Assembly: GCF_002310495.1 (NCBI RefSeq)
Contig: NZ_CP023344.1
Location: 3,365,501-3,429,500, forward strand
Direction: 5' to 3'
Length of the DNA: 64,000 nt
DNA from: Nibricoccus aquaticus
Lineage (GTDB): Bacteria > Verrucomicrobiota > Verrucomicrobiia > Opitutales > Opitutaceae
Part shown: positions 36,920-45,727 of the stretch, in pieces
Position numbering within the stretch: the first letter of the stretch is position 1
How the letters are laid out: each line of letters opens with the position of its first letter
Made by a program: the position numbers and the translations under genes
Notes under the pieces: generated by a model
Database searches by the model: none
Told to the model about the DNA's origin: nothing
Seen by the model: the letters and a program-made list of their open reading frames with translations, nothing else

Positions 36920-37600
36920 ATGAAAGCCTCTGAACTCTTTGCGTTGCCCGCGTCGCTTCAGGTTTTTGCTGCGCATTTTCCGGCTGAGGTGGGGCCGTGG
37001 GAGTGGCTGAAGCAGATTGGTGCGGCGTTGAAGGCAGCCAGTTTTTCCGCGACGAGCCGTGCGCTGCCGCCGGGCGTGCATGTCGAAGGCGCGGTGGTCA
37101 TCGATCCGTCGGTGAAGCTGCCGCCTCATGCAACGATCATCGGGCCGGCGTGGATTGGTGCGGGGACGGAAATCAGGCCGGGCGCTTATATTCGCGGCAA
37201 CGTGATCGTGGGTGCGAACTGTGTGCTGGGGAATTCCTGCGAGTTTAAGAACTGCCTGCTGATGGATGGCGTGCAGGTGCCGCATTTCAGCTATGTCGGC
37301 GACTCGGTGCTTGGGAATGGCGCGCATCTCGGGGCAGGAGTGATTTTGTCGAACCTGCGGCTCGATCAGCAGGCGATCAGCGTGCGGCTGCCAGAGGGCG
37401 TGGTGGACACGGGGCTGCGAAAGTTTGGCGCGATACTCGGCGACAAGGCGGAGGTGGGCTGCAACGCGGTGCTCCAGCCGGGAACGATTTTGGGGAAGCG
37501 CGCGCTCGTGATGCCGACGGTGGCGTTTGCCGGGTATCTGCCAGCGGAGACGATTGCGCGCGTGCGTGTGGCTGTGACGACGATGCCGAGGCGGGACTGA
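36920..37600 (+). CDS. Left-handed beta-helix (hexapeptide) transferase-like protein
   Basis: The 226-residue protein has a helical start and then hexapeptide repeats from about residue 57 (VVIDPSVKLPPHATIIGPAW, IGAGTEIRPGAYIRGNVIVG, and so on) to PGTILGKRALVMP. The set resembles the C-terminal acetyltransferase part of GlmU-like sugar nucleotide enzymes, without the nucleotidyltransferase domain. The HLGAGVILSNLRLDQ segment is the usual acyl-CoA-side region. A role in cell-envelope sugar acylation is plausible from the neighbouring kdsA; the substrate is unknown. Confidence 0.85.
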   Translation: MKASELFALPASLQVFAAHFPAEVGPWEWLKQIGAALKAASFSATSRALPPGVHVEGAVVIDPSVKLPPHATIIGPAWIGAGTEIRPGAYIRGNVIVGANCVLGNSCEFKNCLLMDGVQVPHFSYVGDSVLGNGAHLGAGVILSNLRLDQQAISVRLPEGVVDTGLRKFGAILGDKAEVGCNAVLQPGTILGKRALVMPTVAFAGYLPAETIARVRVAVTTMPRRD

Positions 37601-37609
37601 GGGATTTTT

Positions 37610-38095
37610 ATGTGCCTACGTTTTGGGATTATCGTTATCAGTCTAAGTTTTCTTTCGGGATGTGCGTCTAACTCGGTGGAAAATCCCAATCTGAAGTTGC
37701 AGGTTAATCCGCTGAAAGCGGAAGTGGTCGGGTCAAAAATCGCTGGGGACGGAGGGGTGCCGCATCAAATCTGGATAAGCTCGATAGATGGCCAACGCCG
37801 TAGACATATCGCATTGGATGTTACTCTGAAAATCTGGCCTTTAGAACCGGGCAGTCACGAATTCGAAGTGGAGTATGGGGGCTCGTCGGGAAAGATCTTC
37901 CTGAAACCATTTACCGCATCAGGAAAGATACAGGCTGAGTTATCTGCGGGACACCGATACATTTTGAAGATCAAGGCAGCTAGCGAACACAGCTTAGTGT
38001 TTTTCTTTGAAGACCAATCAGACGGAAAAGTTGTAGCGAAAAGTGATGCCGTCGAACTGAGTGGAGTTGTTCTACCTGTTTTTGTGCCGCGTTAA
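37610..38095 (+). CDS. Hypothetical lipoprotein, AT-rich gene
   Basis: The 161-residue product has a short lipoprotein signal, IIVISLSFLSGC, with Cys18 as lipid site. The mature part contains alternating strand-like segments, WPLEPGSHEFEVEYG then LSAGHRYILKIK, a pattern often seen in small bacterial proteins with a PEGA-like beta fold (inference). The DNA is visibly richer in A and T than its neighbours, suggesting recent acquisition. It starts 9 bases after the beta-helix gene. Confidence 0.7.
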   Translation: MCLRFGIIVISLSFLSGCASNSVENPNLKLQVNPLKAEVVGSKIAGDGGVPHQIWISSIDGQRRRHIALDVTLKIWPLEPGSHEFEVEYGGSSGKIFLKPFTASGKIQAELSAGHRYILKIKAASEHSLVFFFEDQSDGKVVAKSDAVELSGVVLPVFVPR

Positions 38096-38144
38096 ATCAG
38101 GCTTTGCCTCTATCCAGCCGAAATTGCCAACTTCCGATTTATTC

Positions 38145-39113
38145 ATGCGCATCCTCACTGGAATCCAGCCTTCGGGCACGCTTCATATCGGCAACTATTT
38201 CGGCGCCATGAAACCGGCGATCGAGCTGCAGGCGCGTGGCGAGGCGTATTACTTCATCGCGGATTATCACTCGATGACGTCGCTGACGGACGCGGCTCAG
38301 CGGCGGAAGAACACGCTCGATGTGGCGCTCGATTTTCTCGCGTGCGGACTCGATCCGAAGCGGAGCGTTTTCTGGCGGCAGAGCGACATTCCGGAAGTCT
38401 GTGAACTCATGTGGATTCTCGGGACGCTCACGCCGATGGGGCTTTTGGAGCGCGCGCACAGTTACAAGGACAAGACGGCGAAGGGCATTTCACCGAATTT
38501 CGGACTCTTCGCTTATCCGGTGCTGATGGCGGCGGATATTTTGCTCTACGATGCGAATCTCGTGCCGGTCGGGAAAGACCAGCGGCAGCATTTGGAGATG
38601 ACGCGTGATATCGCGATCAAGTTTAACCAGAGCTATGGAGAGTCGTCGCTGGTCGTGCCTGAGGCGGAGATCCGTGAGGAAGTTGCCACGGTGCCCGGTC
38701 TCGACGGGCAAAAGATGAGCAAGAGCTATGGCAACACGATCGATCTGTTCGGCGATGAGAAGGCCACGAAGAAGAAGATCATGGGCATTGTGATGGACAG
38801 CCGTACGCCGGCGGAGCCGAAGCCGGATGCGGAGAAGAATCTGGCGATCCAGTTACTCAAGCTTGTGGCTCCGGCGGAGGTGTCGGCGGACTTCGAGAAT
38901 CGTCTGCGCGCGGGCGGGATGGGTTATGGCGATTTGAAGAAGGCGCTGTTCGAGCATTACTGGAATCATTTCGCCGAAGCGCGGGCGCGTCGTGCGGAGC
39001 TGTCGAACAATCTGGATTACGTGAACCAGGTCTTGAAGGACGGCGCGGAGCGTGCGCGGGCGACGGCGAGCGGTGTGATCGCGCGTGCGCGCAAGGCGTG
39101 CGGGCTGGCGTGA
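38145..39113 (+). CDS. trpS: Tryptophan-tRNA ligase
   Basis: The 322-residue class I synthetase has TGIQPSGTLHIGNYFGA with the HIGN signature and GQKMSKSYGN with the KMSKS loop. The start at 38145 is the only one giving the family N-terminus; the frame upstream lies inside the preceding lipoprotein gene. It charges tRNA-Trp. It converges on the transglutaminase gene across a 23-base gap. Confidence 0.97.
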   Translation: MRILTGIQPSGTLHIGNYFGAMKPAIELQARGEAYYFIADYHSMTSLTDAAQRRKNTLDVALDFLACGLDPKRSVFWRQSDIPEVCELMWILGTLTPMGLLERAHSYKDKTAKGISPNFGLFAYPVLMAADILLYDANLVPVGKDQRQHLEMTRDIAIKFNQSYGESSLVVPEAEIREEVATVPGLDGQKMSKSYGNTIDLFGDEKATKKKIMGIVMDSRTPAEPKPDAEKNLAIQLLKLVAPAEVSADFENRLRAGGMGYGDLKKALFEHYWNHFAEARARRAELSNNLDYVNQVLKDGAERARATASGVIARARKACGLA

Positions 39114-39136
39114 TCCGAGTGCTGAAGTAGAGCGGT

Positions 39137-39997
39137 CTACTCGATCCGCTCGATCAGCAGGCGGGTTGTCAGCTGTGAGGAAACCGGGACGGTGCTGAAG
39201 AAGGAGCCTTGGATGGGGCTGACCTCTTCGGTGTGGCGCGCGTGGGCGATGGGGATGTAGGCGCTGGTGGTGAAGATGCCGTGAGTGGGATCGAGGCCGC
39301 GCCAGCCGGCGCCGGGAAGATAGATCTCGGCCCAGGCGTGCATCGCACCGGCGGATACGCGGTTGTCTTCCGGGTAGGTATGGAAGTAGCCGCTGACGAA
39401 GCGGGCGGCGAAGCCGAGGGCGCGGCACATATCGACCAGCAGCATGGCGTAGTCGCGGCAGTTACCGGTGGTGAGTTCGAGCGTTTTCACCGGCGACTGC
39501 ACGCCGGGATCGTCGCGGCGTTGGTAGTTGAGGTGACAGTAGAGGACGGTGTTGAGGCCTGTGAGAAAGGAGATGGTTTCGGTGGGGCGTTCTACGTAAT
39601 GTTCGTCGAGCCAGTTGCGCAGGAGGGGGTGGTTTCCCTCGAATGGAGTGGCGAGGTAGGGCGTGAGCGCGAACTGCTCAGCGGGAGTGTAGTTGAAGGG
39701 GAACTTGGTGGCGTCGAGACGCAGGATGAAGTCGAAGGGGTTCACTTCGAGGGTCTCGATTTCGAATTCGCTGCGGATGCTGAGGGCGTCGGCGCGGTCC
39801 CAGAGGTGGAGCCAGGTGAGGGTGTTGTCGTAGGCATCGCGGGTGTGGGTGAGTTTGAAACTCGGCGCGATGTTGAAGGTGAAGCGCGTCACGCGGTGCA
39901 GCGGGGTCTCGCGCGGGCGCAGGAAGAGCGCGTGGGGCGAGAAGGCGACGGCCTGCTCGTATTGGTAACGGGTCAGGTGGGTGACGCTGAATTTCAT
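39137..39997 (-). CDS. Transglutaminase-like cysteine protease family protein
   Basis: The start is the ATG at 39997 (MKFSVTHLTRYQYEQAV). The 286-residue protein has a Bact_transglu_N beta domain and a core with Cys180 (TGNCRDYAM), His220 (AMHAWAEI) and Asp236 (GLDPTHG). It aligns by eye with the first 250 residues of the larger protein at 6013-9402, so the two are paralogues. In other bacteria such proteins sit beside alpha-E and permuted ATP-grasp genes; neither is here. It diverges from aroK, and their start codons are about 115 bases apart. Confidence 0.92.
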   Translation of the reverse strand: MKFSVTHLTRYQYEQAVAFSPHALFLRPRETPLHRVTRFTFNIAPSFKLTHTRDAYDNTLTWLHLWDRADALSIRSEFEIETLEVNPFDFILRLDATKFPFNYTPAEQFALTPYLATPFEGNHPLLRNWLDEHYVERPTETISFLTGLNTVLYCHLNYQRRDDPGVQSPVKTLELTTGNCRDYAMLLVDMCRALGFAARFVSGYFHTYPEDNRVSAGAMHAWAEIYLPGAGWRGLDPTHGIFTTSAYIPIAHARHTEEVSPIQGSFFSTVPVSSQLTTRLLIERIE

Positions 39998-40112
39998 GGG
40001 CGCAGACTGCATCGGCGCGAGCCGGGGGCGGCAAGTGCGGAACCTCTGGGAATTGGCGGAGGGTTTTCGTGTTTGGCATGAAGGGAATGGCTTCAATAGT
40101 GCCGCGACACAC

Positions 40113-40682
40113 ATGCACGCGCCTGACGTTAATCTTTATCTGGTGGGCTTCATGGGCACCGGTAAAACCACGGTCGGCCGGGCGCTGGCGCAGCGGATCG
40201 GGTTTCAACTGCTCGACAGCGATGTCGAGATCGAGCGACAGGCGGGGAAGACGATCCCGGAGATTTTTGCGGAGCAAGGTGAGCCGGCGTTTCGAGTGCG
40301 AGAGCGGGCTTTTATCGAAGGCGGACATTCGCAGACGCGGTGTGTGGTGGCGTGCGGTGGAGGCCTCGTGGTGCAGCCGGGGATGTTGGATTTGCTGAAA
40401 AGCAAAGGGGTGGTGGTGTGCCTGCATGCTTCGCTGGAGACGGTTTTGAAGCGGACGCAGGGGAGCAAGAACCGGCCGCTGCTCAACGTGGAAGATCCGA
40501 TGGAGCGTATCCGCGCGCTGTATGCCGCGCGTGAACATGTTTACCGAAACTCGGGCACGCTGGTGCTGACGGATGGGCGTCCGTTGCTGGAGATCGTGGC
40601 GCATGTGTTTCGGATCTGGAAACGCGAGGCGGTGGATTTCGCGACGGCGGCGGATCGTGCGGCCGCCAAGGCGGCACGATGA
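40113..40682 (+). CDS. aroK: Shikimate kinase
   Basis: The 189-residue enzyme phosphorylates shikimate in the chorismate pathway. It has the P-loop GFMGTGKTTVG (12-22), the shikimate-site LDSDVEIERQAG, the conserved EPAFRVRE arginine segment and the ACGGGLVV loop. A C-terminal Ala-rich helix extends past the usual end. The start at 40113 puts the P-loop at the expected distance. The stop overlaps queG by 4 bases (ATGA). Confidence 0.95.
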   Translation: MHAPDVNLYLVGFMGTGKTTVGRALAQRIGFQLLDSDVEIERQAGKTIPEIFAEQGEPAFRVRERAFIEGGHSQTRCVVACGGGLVVQPGMLDLLKSKGVVVCLHASLETVLKRTQGSKNRPLLNVEDPMERIRALYAAREHVYRNSGTLVLTDGRPLLEIVAHVFRIWKREAVDFATAADRAAAKAAR

Positions 40683-41848
40683 GCGAAGCGCGCGAGGAGC
40701 TGCGGCGCAGGCTGCGGGCGCTGGGTTTTGACGAGGTGCGTTTCGCGCGGATGGATGCGCCGTTTGGAGCAGGTCTGCGCGCGCGGATGGAAGCGGGGCA
40801 GTTTGCCGACATGGATTGGATGGGACGTACGGCGGATAAGCGGACGAATCCGGATCTGGTGCTGCCAGGGGTGAAGACGATGATCATGCTCGGCGTGAAT
40901 TACTGGCCGGGGGCCGAGGCGATGAGCAGCGGAGGCGGAGATGAAGTGGGGAAGCCGGTGTGGGCGCGATATGCGTTGCACGCGGATTATCACGACACGA
41001 TCAAGCCGGCGCTCGTAGCAGCGGGAAAGGTGCTGGAGGAATTGTGCGGAGCGACGGCGGAGGATTATCGGTACTATGTGGATACGGGGCCGGTGCAGGA
41101 ACGCGGGTGGGCGGAGAGAGCAGGGCTTGGGTTCATCGGGAAGAACGCGATGCTGATTTCGCGGGAGTTCGGGAACTGGCTTTTTCTGGCGACGATTTTG
41201 ACGCGGGTGGAGATCGCGCCGGATGAGCCGTTATCGGCGAAGCATCAGCCGCATGAAAGTGGTGAGCCGCGTGTGGGGCTGTTGTGTGGAAAGTGTTCGC
41301 GGTGCATGGACGAGTGTCCGACGGAGGCGATCGTGGCGCCGGGAGTGGTCGATGCGCGGCGGTGCGTGTCGTATCAGACGATAGAGAACAAGGGGACGAT
41401 CCCGCGGGAGCTGCGCGCAGGGATCGGGCGACGGATTTATGGGTGCGATGTGTGCGCGGAGGTGTGCCCGTGGAATCGGTTCGCGCAGGAGAGCCGGAAG
41501 GTGCTGCTGGCGGCGCGGTACGAGCTGGCGGACTTGTCGTTGCGCGAAGTCTTGGAACTGACGCCGGTGCGGTTTGCGGAGGTTTTTCGGAAGACGGCGA
41601 TCAAGCGGGTGAAGCTGGCGGGGCTTTTGCGGAATGCGTGTGTGGTGGCGGGCAACACGCGGGCGGAGGAGTGTGTGGAGATACTGGTGCGGCTGGCGGG
41701 GCATGAGTCGGCGCTGGTGCGCGGTCATGCGGTGTGGGCGGTGTATCGGATCGCCGGGCACGCGCGTGCGGGGGAGTTGCTGGCGGTCGCGAAGGCGGGC
41801 GAGCGAGATGAAGGCGTGCTGGCGGAGTATGGGGCGGAGGGCGGGTAG
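40679..41848 (+). CDS. queG: Epoxyqueuosine reductase
   Basis: The 389-residue enzyme performs the last step of queuosine synthesis in tRNA, reducing epoxyqueuosine with cobalamin and two 4Fe-4S clusters. The cluster ligands are CGKCSRCMDECP and, later, CDVCAEVCPWN with the extra Cys in RRCVSYQTIENKG. The substrate region TGPVQERGWAERAGLGFIGK is intact. HEAT-like repeats fill the C-terminus. It is translationally coupled to aroK. Confidence 0.95.
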   Translation: MSEAREELRRRLRALGFDEVRFARMDAPFGAGLRARMEAGQFADMDWMGRTADKRTNPDLVLPGVKTMIMLGVNYWPGAEAMSSGGGDEVGKPVWARYALHADYHDTIKPALVAAGKVLEELCGATAEDYRYYVDTGPVQERGWAERAGLGFIGKNAMLISREFGNWLFLATILTRVEIAPDEPLSAKHQPHESGEPRVGLLCGKCSRCMDECPTEAIVAPGVVDARRCVSYQTIENKGTIPRELRAGIGRRIYGCDVCAEVCPWNRFAQESRKVLLAARYELADLSLREVLELTPVRFAEVFRKTAIKRVKLAGLLRNACVVAGNTRAEECVEILVRLAGHESALVRGHAVWAVYRIAGHARAGELLAVAKAGERDEGVLAEYGAEGG

Positions 41849-41888
41849 CGGTGATTGGGCGGGGGCGGAACTGATTCGAAACGGACTC

Positions 41889-41967
41889 GGAGTTTGAGAA
41901 CCACTGATGAATTTCCCCAACGGGGAAATTTTGGAGATGTACTGCGGCCAATGGCCTCCGTTTAAAA
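41889..41967. repeat. Interspersed palindromic repeat, copy 3
   Basis: Contains AACCACTGATG, a perfect 9-base hairpin AATTTCCCC-AAC-GGGGAAATT (41910-41930), TTGGAGATG, and CTGCGGCCAATGGCCT. The order of blocks matches copies 1 and 2 at 57495-57609 and 58473-58594, but the hairpin stem has a different sequence with pairing kept. Confidence 0.65.
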
Positions 41968-42040
41968 ATGGCGGGTGCGCTAATCGCGCACGGACCGATC
42001 CGTTCGGAGGTGCGGGATGTCGGAGTAGCCGGCTGCGTTT

Positions 42041-42925
42041 TTAACTTTTGCGGACGAGCATGGTTTCGACGAGCTGGCGGAGGAAGGCGGTGTCGCCGGG
42101 GAGTTGGGCGAGGGCTGCGAGGGCGGCGTCGGTGTGTTCGCGGGCGTGGCGGCGGGCGCCGTCGAGGCCGTGGAGTTTCACGAAAGTGGTCTTGTCGGCT
42201 TTGGCGTCTTTGCCGGCAGTCTTGCCGAGGGTGGCGCTGTCGGCGGTGGCATCGAGGATGTCGTCGATGATCTGGAAGGTGAGTCCGAGTTCGCGACCGA
42301 GAACGCGGAGCGTGTCTAGCGCGGGAGCGTCCAGGCCGGCGCAGAGGCCGCCCATGACGAGGGAGGCGCGGATCATGGCGGCGGTTTTGTTGAGGTGAAT
42401 GAACTCGAGCTGATCGGGGGTGGCGTCGGATTTTTTCTCGGCGAGGAGGTCTTCCATCTGGCCGCCGATGAGTTGTTCGCTGCTGGCGGCGTTGGAGAGT
42501 TCGAGGGTGAGCGCGTGCGAGAGGGTTGGATTGGCGGCGTACTGTGTGGCGAGGAGGCGGAAGGCGTGGGTGAGGAGGGCGTCGCCGGCGAGGAGGGCGG
42601 TGGCTTCGTCGAAGGCTTTGTGGCAGGTGGGGCGGCCGCGGCGGAAGTCGTCGTTATCCATGCACGGGAGGTCGTCGTGGATGAGCGAGTACGTGTGGAT
42701 GCATTCGAGGGCGACGGCGGCGGGAAGCGGGTCGACGCAGGGCTGGCCGGTTAGCTCGGCGGTGGCGAGGGCGAGGACGGGGCGGAGACGTTTGCCGCCG
42801 GCCTGGAGGCTGTAGCGCATGGCTTCGTGGATGCGCGCGGGGCGGGTGGTCGCCGAGGGGAGGAGGGCGTCGAGGGCGGTTTCGGCGCGGGTCGTGTAGG
42901 CGTGGAGGCGGTCAGGGAAGTCCAT
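42041..42925 (-). CDS. ispA: Polyprenyl diphosphate synthase (farnesyl/geranylgeranyl type)
   Basis: The 294-residue all-helical enzyme chains isopentenyl diphosphate units. The first Asp-rich motif is in LIHDDLPCMDNDDFRRG and the second is IIDDILDATAD. The start at 42925 gives the usual MDFPDRLHAY opening. The two residues between the Asp pair (LPCM insertion) are typical of bacterial short-chain synthases. Chain length cannot be fixed by eye. No isoprenoid genes lie nearby. Confidence 0.92.
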   Translation of the reverse strand: MDFPDRLHAYTTRAETALDALLPSATTRPARIHEAMRYSLQAGGKRLRPVLALATAELTGQPCVDPLPAAVALECIHTYSLIHDDLPCMDNDDFRRGRPTCHKAFDEATALLAGDALLTHAFRLLATQYAANPTLSHALTLELSNAASSEQLIGGQMEDLLAEKKSDATPDQLEFIHLNKTAAMIRASLVMGGLCAGLDAPALDTLRVLGRELGLTFQIIDDILDATADSATLGKTAGKDAKADKTTFVKLHGLDGARRHAREHTDAALAALAQLPGDTAFLRQLVETMLVRKS

Positions 42926-42991
42926 CGGGCGGAGGGCGGTACTTTTGCGAGCAGGAGCGGGGCGGCAAGGCTGGCCGCGCTTCCCGCGTGG

Positions 42992-43019
42992 AATGACCAA
43001 TGACCAATGACCAATGACC
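42992..43019. repeat. Heptanucleotide tandem repeat (AATGACC)4
   Basis: Four perfect copies of AATGACC lie in the region between the divergent prenyl synthase and the gene at 43145. The upstream extension of the prenyl synthase frame runs through it but is not believed to be coding. Confidence 0.85.
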
Positions 43020-43144
43020 CGCAGGCGTTTTGGGGTGGGCGTAAATAGTCGATTAAAGCGGGGGTGGGGGCGTGCGCGTCATGGACGGGACGGGGAAAAG
43101 GCTTTAGCAGTCGGGCAGTTAAAAAGCCCAACCCCTGACGATTT

Positions 43145-43876
43145 ATGAAAGACAAAAAACTCGAGCGCGCGTTGTACGGTCCCAGTTTGTTTGAAGTGAC
43201 GCTGGGCGCGGCGTTGAGCGTGGGGCTGGGGCTGGTCGCTGGCGTGGCGTATCTGGTCTATAAGCCGGTGGAGACAGTGAAGGCGCTGCCGAAGGAGGCG
43301 GACCGAGTGCCGGGGCAGATTTATTTCGTCGAGGGCTCGAAGGAGACGGGGAAGGCGAAGCAGTGGCGCACGAAGCGGAAGGCGCTGGCTGAATCGACGC
43401 CGGGCGAGATCGCGTTGATTGAGGATGAGTTGAATTTGTGGTTCGCGCCGGATGCCCCGGCAAAACCGGCTCCGAAGCCGGCGGTTGCGGGGAAGGCGGC
43501 GGAACCGGCCGCGCCGGTCGATGAACCGCTTCCGGATGAGCTGGTGACGTGGTCGCATCCGAGTTTCCGCATCGCGGATAACGCGGTGCAGGTTTCCTGC
43601 TCGGCGACGTTCAACCCGCTGCGGATGCTGGCGCTGGATGTGCCGCTGGTGGTGCAGGCTAACGGTGGTTTCGAGAAGGAAGGCGATGAGTACGTGTACG
43701 CGCCGAAGACGTTTTATGTGGGGTCGCTACCGGTGCATCGCATCCCGGGGGCGACAAGTTATCTGATCAAGCGGGCGAAGGAATCGCAGGCGATGCCGGA
43801 GCAGGGCATCGAGGCGTGGAAGAAGGTCGCGAACGTGACGGTCGATGGGCGCGTGTTGAAGATCGCGATACAGTGA
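43145..43876 (+). CDS. Hypothetical membrane-anchored protein
   Basis: The 243-residue protein has one hydrophobic segment, LFEVTLGAALSVGLGLVAGV (about 15-34), after a charged start, so it is likely an N-in anchor. The C-terminal domain faces the periplasm. A Pro/Ala/Lys linker lies near 104-125, followed by a compact region VTWSHPSFRIADNAVQVSCS. No known domain is recognised. It stands alone and ends in a strong shared terminator. Confidence 0.75.
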   Translation: MKDKKLERALYGPSLFEVTLGAALSVGLGLVAGVAYLVYKPVETVKALPKEADRVPGQIYFVEGSKETGKAKQWRTKRKALAESTPGEIALIEDELNLWFAPDAPAKPAPKPAVAGKAAEPAAPVDEPLPDELVTWSHPSFRIADNAVQVSCSATFNPLRMLALDVPLVVQANGGFEKEGDEYVYAPKTFYVGSLPVHRIPGATSYLIKRAKESQAMPEQGIEAWKKVANVTVDGRVLKIAIQ

Positions 43877-43912
43877 GCGGGCGGCCCCCGCCGAGATCGG
43901 AGGCTTTTGGGG

Positions 43913-43955
43913 AAAACAAAACCCCGGCGTAGATCACGCCGGGGTTTTGTTTTTT
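43913..43955. terminator. Bidirectional intrinsic terminator
   Basis: A perfect 15-base stem (43916-43930 with 43936-43950, loop AGATC) is flanked by A-runs on the left and T-runs on the right. It can end both the gene at 43145 (plus) and the oppA-like gene (minus). Confidence 0.95.
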
Positions 43956-43985
43956 GGAGAGGAAGCGGTGGAGGCGCGGGCGGAG

Positions 43986-45641
43986 TTATGGCTGGAGGTA
44001 GACGCCTTTGAGCGGGTGGTGATCGAGGAGGTTGCCGTACCAGCCTTTGACCTCGGGGAGTACGAGGGTGTTTCTCACGTAGAAATAGATGGGGATGATG
44101 GGCATGTCCTCGGACAGGATTTGCTCGGCGCGCTGGAAGTTTTCGAAGCGTTTCGCCTGGTCCGAGGTGTTGCGGGCTTCGAGAAGAACGCGGTCGTACT
44201 CGGGGTTTTTCCAGTTGGTGTGATTGTTGCCGCTGTCGCCGAGCATGATGTCGAGGAAAGTGCTGGGATCGAGGTAGTCGCCGCCCCAACCGGCGCGAGA
44301 GATTTGATAATTTTTCTGGCGCATCGAATCGAGCCAGACCTTGGCTTCCTGGTTGTAGAGGCCGATGTCCACGCCGAGGTTTTTCTTCCACATCTGCTGA
44401 ATGGCTTCGGCGATACTTTTGTGGCCCTCGCTGGTGTTATAGAGGATTTCGATGCGGGGGAATCCTTTGCCGCCCGGGAAGCCGGCTTCGGCGAGGAGTT
44501 TCTGGGCGGTGGGGATGTCGGTGCCGGTGACTGCTTGAGCGGTGAAGCCGGCGGTGCCGGGCGGAGTGAAGTGGCCGGCGGGGAGCTGGCCGCCGCGCGT
44601 GACGAATTTGACGATCTGGTCGCGGTCGATGGCGAGGGCGAGGGCGCGGCGGACACGGGCGTCGGTGAGAGGCGGTTTCTCGGTGTTGAGGCTGTAATAG
44701 TAGATCGAGAGGACGGGGTCGTTTTTGAGGACGTCGGGGCGTTCCTTGCGGTAGGTGGCGATTTTGGGGATGGGAACTTGTCGTGTGATGTGGAGCTGGC
44801 CGGAGCGGAAGGCGCGCTCCTCGGCGTCGGCGCTTTCGATGGGGTGGAAGAGGACTTCGTTGAGCTTCACGTTGTCACGATCCCAATACGTCGGGCTTTT
44901 GGTGAGGCGGATGAACTGGTTGGGGCGCCAGTCGGCGAGGATGAAGTAACCGTTGCTGACGATGTTGCCGGGGCGGGTCCACGGGAGGCCGCGCTGGTCG
45001 ATGGCGCCGAATTTTTCGATGGTGGCGCGATGGATCGGGTACCACGCGGAGTGGCAGACGAGTCCGGCGAGGTAGGGGACGGGGTGATCGAGGGAGAGCT
45101 CGAGAGTATGGTCGTCGAGGGCGCGGGCACCGATCTGCGAGGCGTCGGTGATTTTGCCGGTGTTGTACGCCTCGGCGTTTTTCAGGACGTAGAGGGTTTG
45201 CGCATACTGGGCGGCGAGGTTGGGCGAGAGCATGCGCTGGAAGCCGAAGACGAAGTCGTGGGCGGTAAGGGGATCGCCGTTGGACCATTTGGCGGCTTTG
45301 CGGAGGTGGAAGGTCCAGACGAGGCCGTCGGGAGAAGTTTCCCAGCGCTCGGCGGCGGCGGGGACGGGTTCGGAGGTTTTGGCGTCGTACTGGGCGAGGC
45401 CTTCGAAGAGGGCGGAGATGATGTTGAAGGTCTCGTGGCTGTCGCCGACGTGAGGGTCGAGGTCGTTGGGTTCGCCGATGTTTCCGAGGTGGAGGGTTTG
45501 CGTGCGGTTGCCGGATTCGACGGGTGTGGGACCGGCCTTGGAGGCGCTTTCGGTATCGGCCTTTTTGCGACATCCGCCGAGAGATGCGGCGGCGAAAGCG
45601 AGGAGTGTGGAGAGTGTGAGGAAGAGTAATCTGGATTTCAT
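43986..45641 (-). CDS. Peptide ABC transporter substrate-binding lipoprotein (OppA-like)
   Basis: The 551-residue protein has a lipoprotein signal (LLAFAAASLGGC, Cys24) and an SBP_bac_5 domain: GNIGEPNDLDPHVGDSHET, YDAKTSEPVPAAAERWE, WKLRK-like core WTFHLRKAAKWSNGDPLTA, and DARVRRALALAIDRDQIVKF. OppA-type proteins capture oligopeptides for import. No permease or ATPase gene lies beside it, so the transporter partner is elsewhere or shared. Confidence 0.93.
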   Translation of the reverse strand: MKSRLLFLTLSTLLAFAAASLGGCRKKADTESASKAGPTPVESGNRTQTLHLGNIGEPNDLDPHVGDSHETFNIISALFEGLAQYDAKTSEPVPAAAERWETSPDGLVWTFHLRKAAKWSNGDPLTAHDFVFGFQRMLSPNLAAQYAQTLYVLKNAEAYNTGKITDASQIGARALDDHTLELSLDHPVPYLAGLVCHSAWYPIHRATIEKFGAIDQRGLPWTRPGNIVSNGYFILADWRPNQFIRLTKSPTYWDRDNVKLNEVLFHPIESADAEERAFRSGQLHITRQVPIPKIATYRKERPDVLKNDPVLSIYYYSLNTEKPPLTDARVRRALALAIDRDQIVKFVTRGGQLPAGHFTPPGTAGFTAQAVTGTDIPTAQKLLAEAGFPGGKGFPRIEILYNTSEGHKSIAEAIQQMWKKNLGVDIGLYNQEAKVWLDSMRQKNYQISRAGWGGDYLDPSTFLDIMLGDSGNNHTNWKNPEYDRVLLEARNTSDQAKRFENFQRAEQILSEDMPIIPIYFYVRNTLVLPEVKGWYGNLLDHHPLKGVYLQP

Positions 45642-45670
45642 CCGGTGGTGGGCTGCTGGTTTTTGGAAAT

Positions 45671-45701
45671 AAAAAAGCTACGCGCAGGCAACGCGTAGCT
45701 T
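45671..45701 (-). terminator. Intrinsic terminator of the coiled-coil protein gene
   Basis: A 10-base perfect stem AAGCTACGCG (45675-45684) pairs with CGCGTAGCTT (45692-45701), and the minus strand ends in six T. Confidence 0.92.
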
Positions 45702-45727
45702 GGGGGATGGCAACTTGCGGGAGCCGG

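Noticed and set aside
42992-43019. Short CRISPR-like array
   Set aside because: Units are 7 bases with no spacers, so it is a simple tandem repeat.
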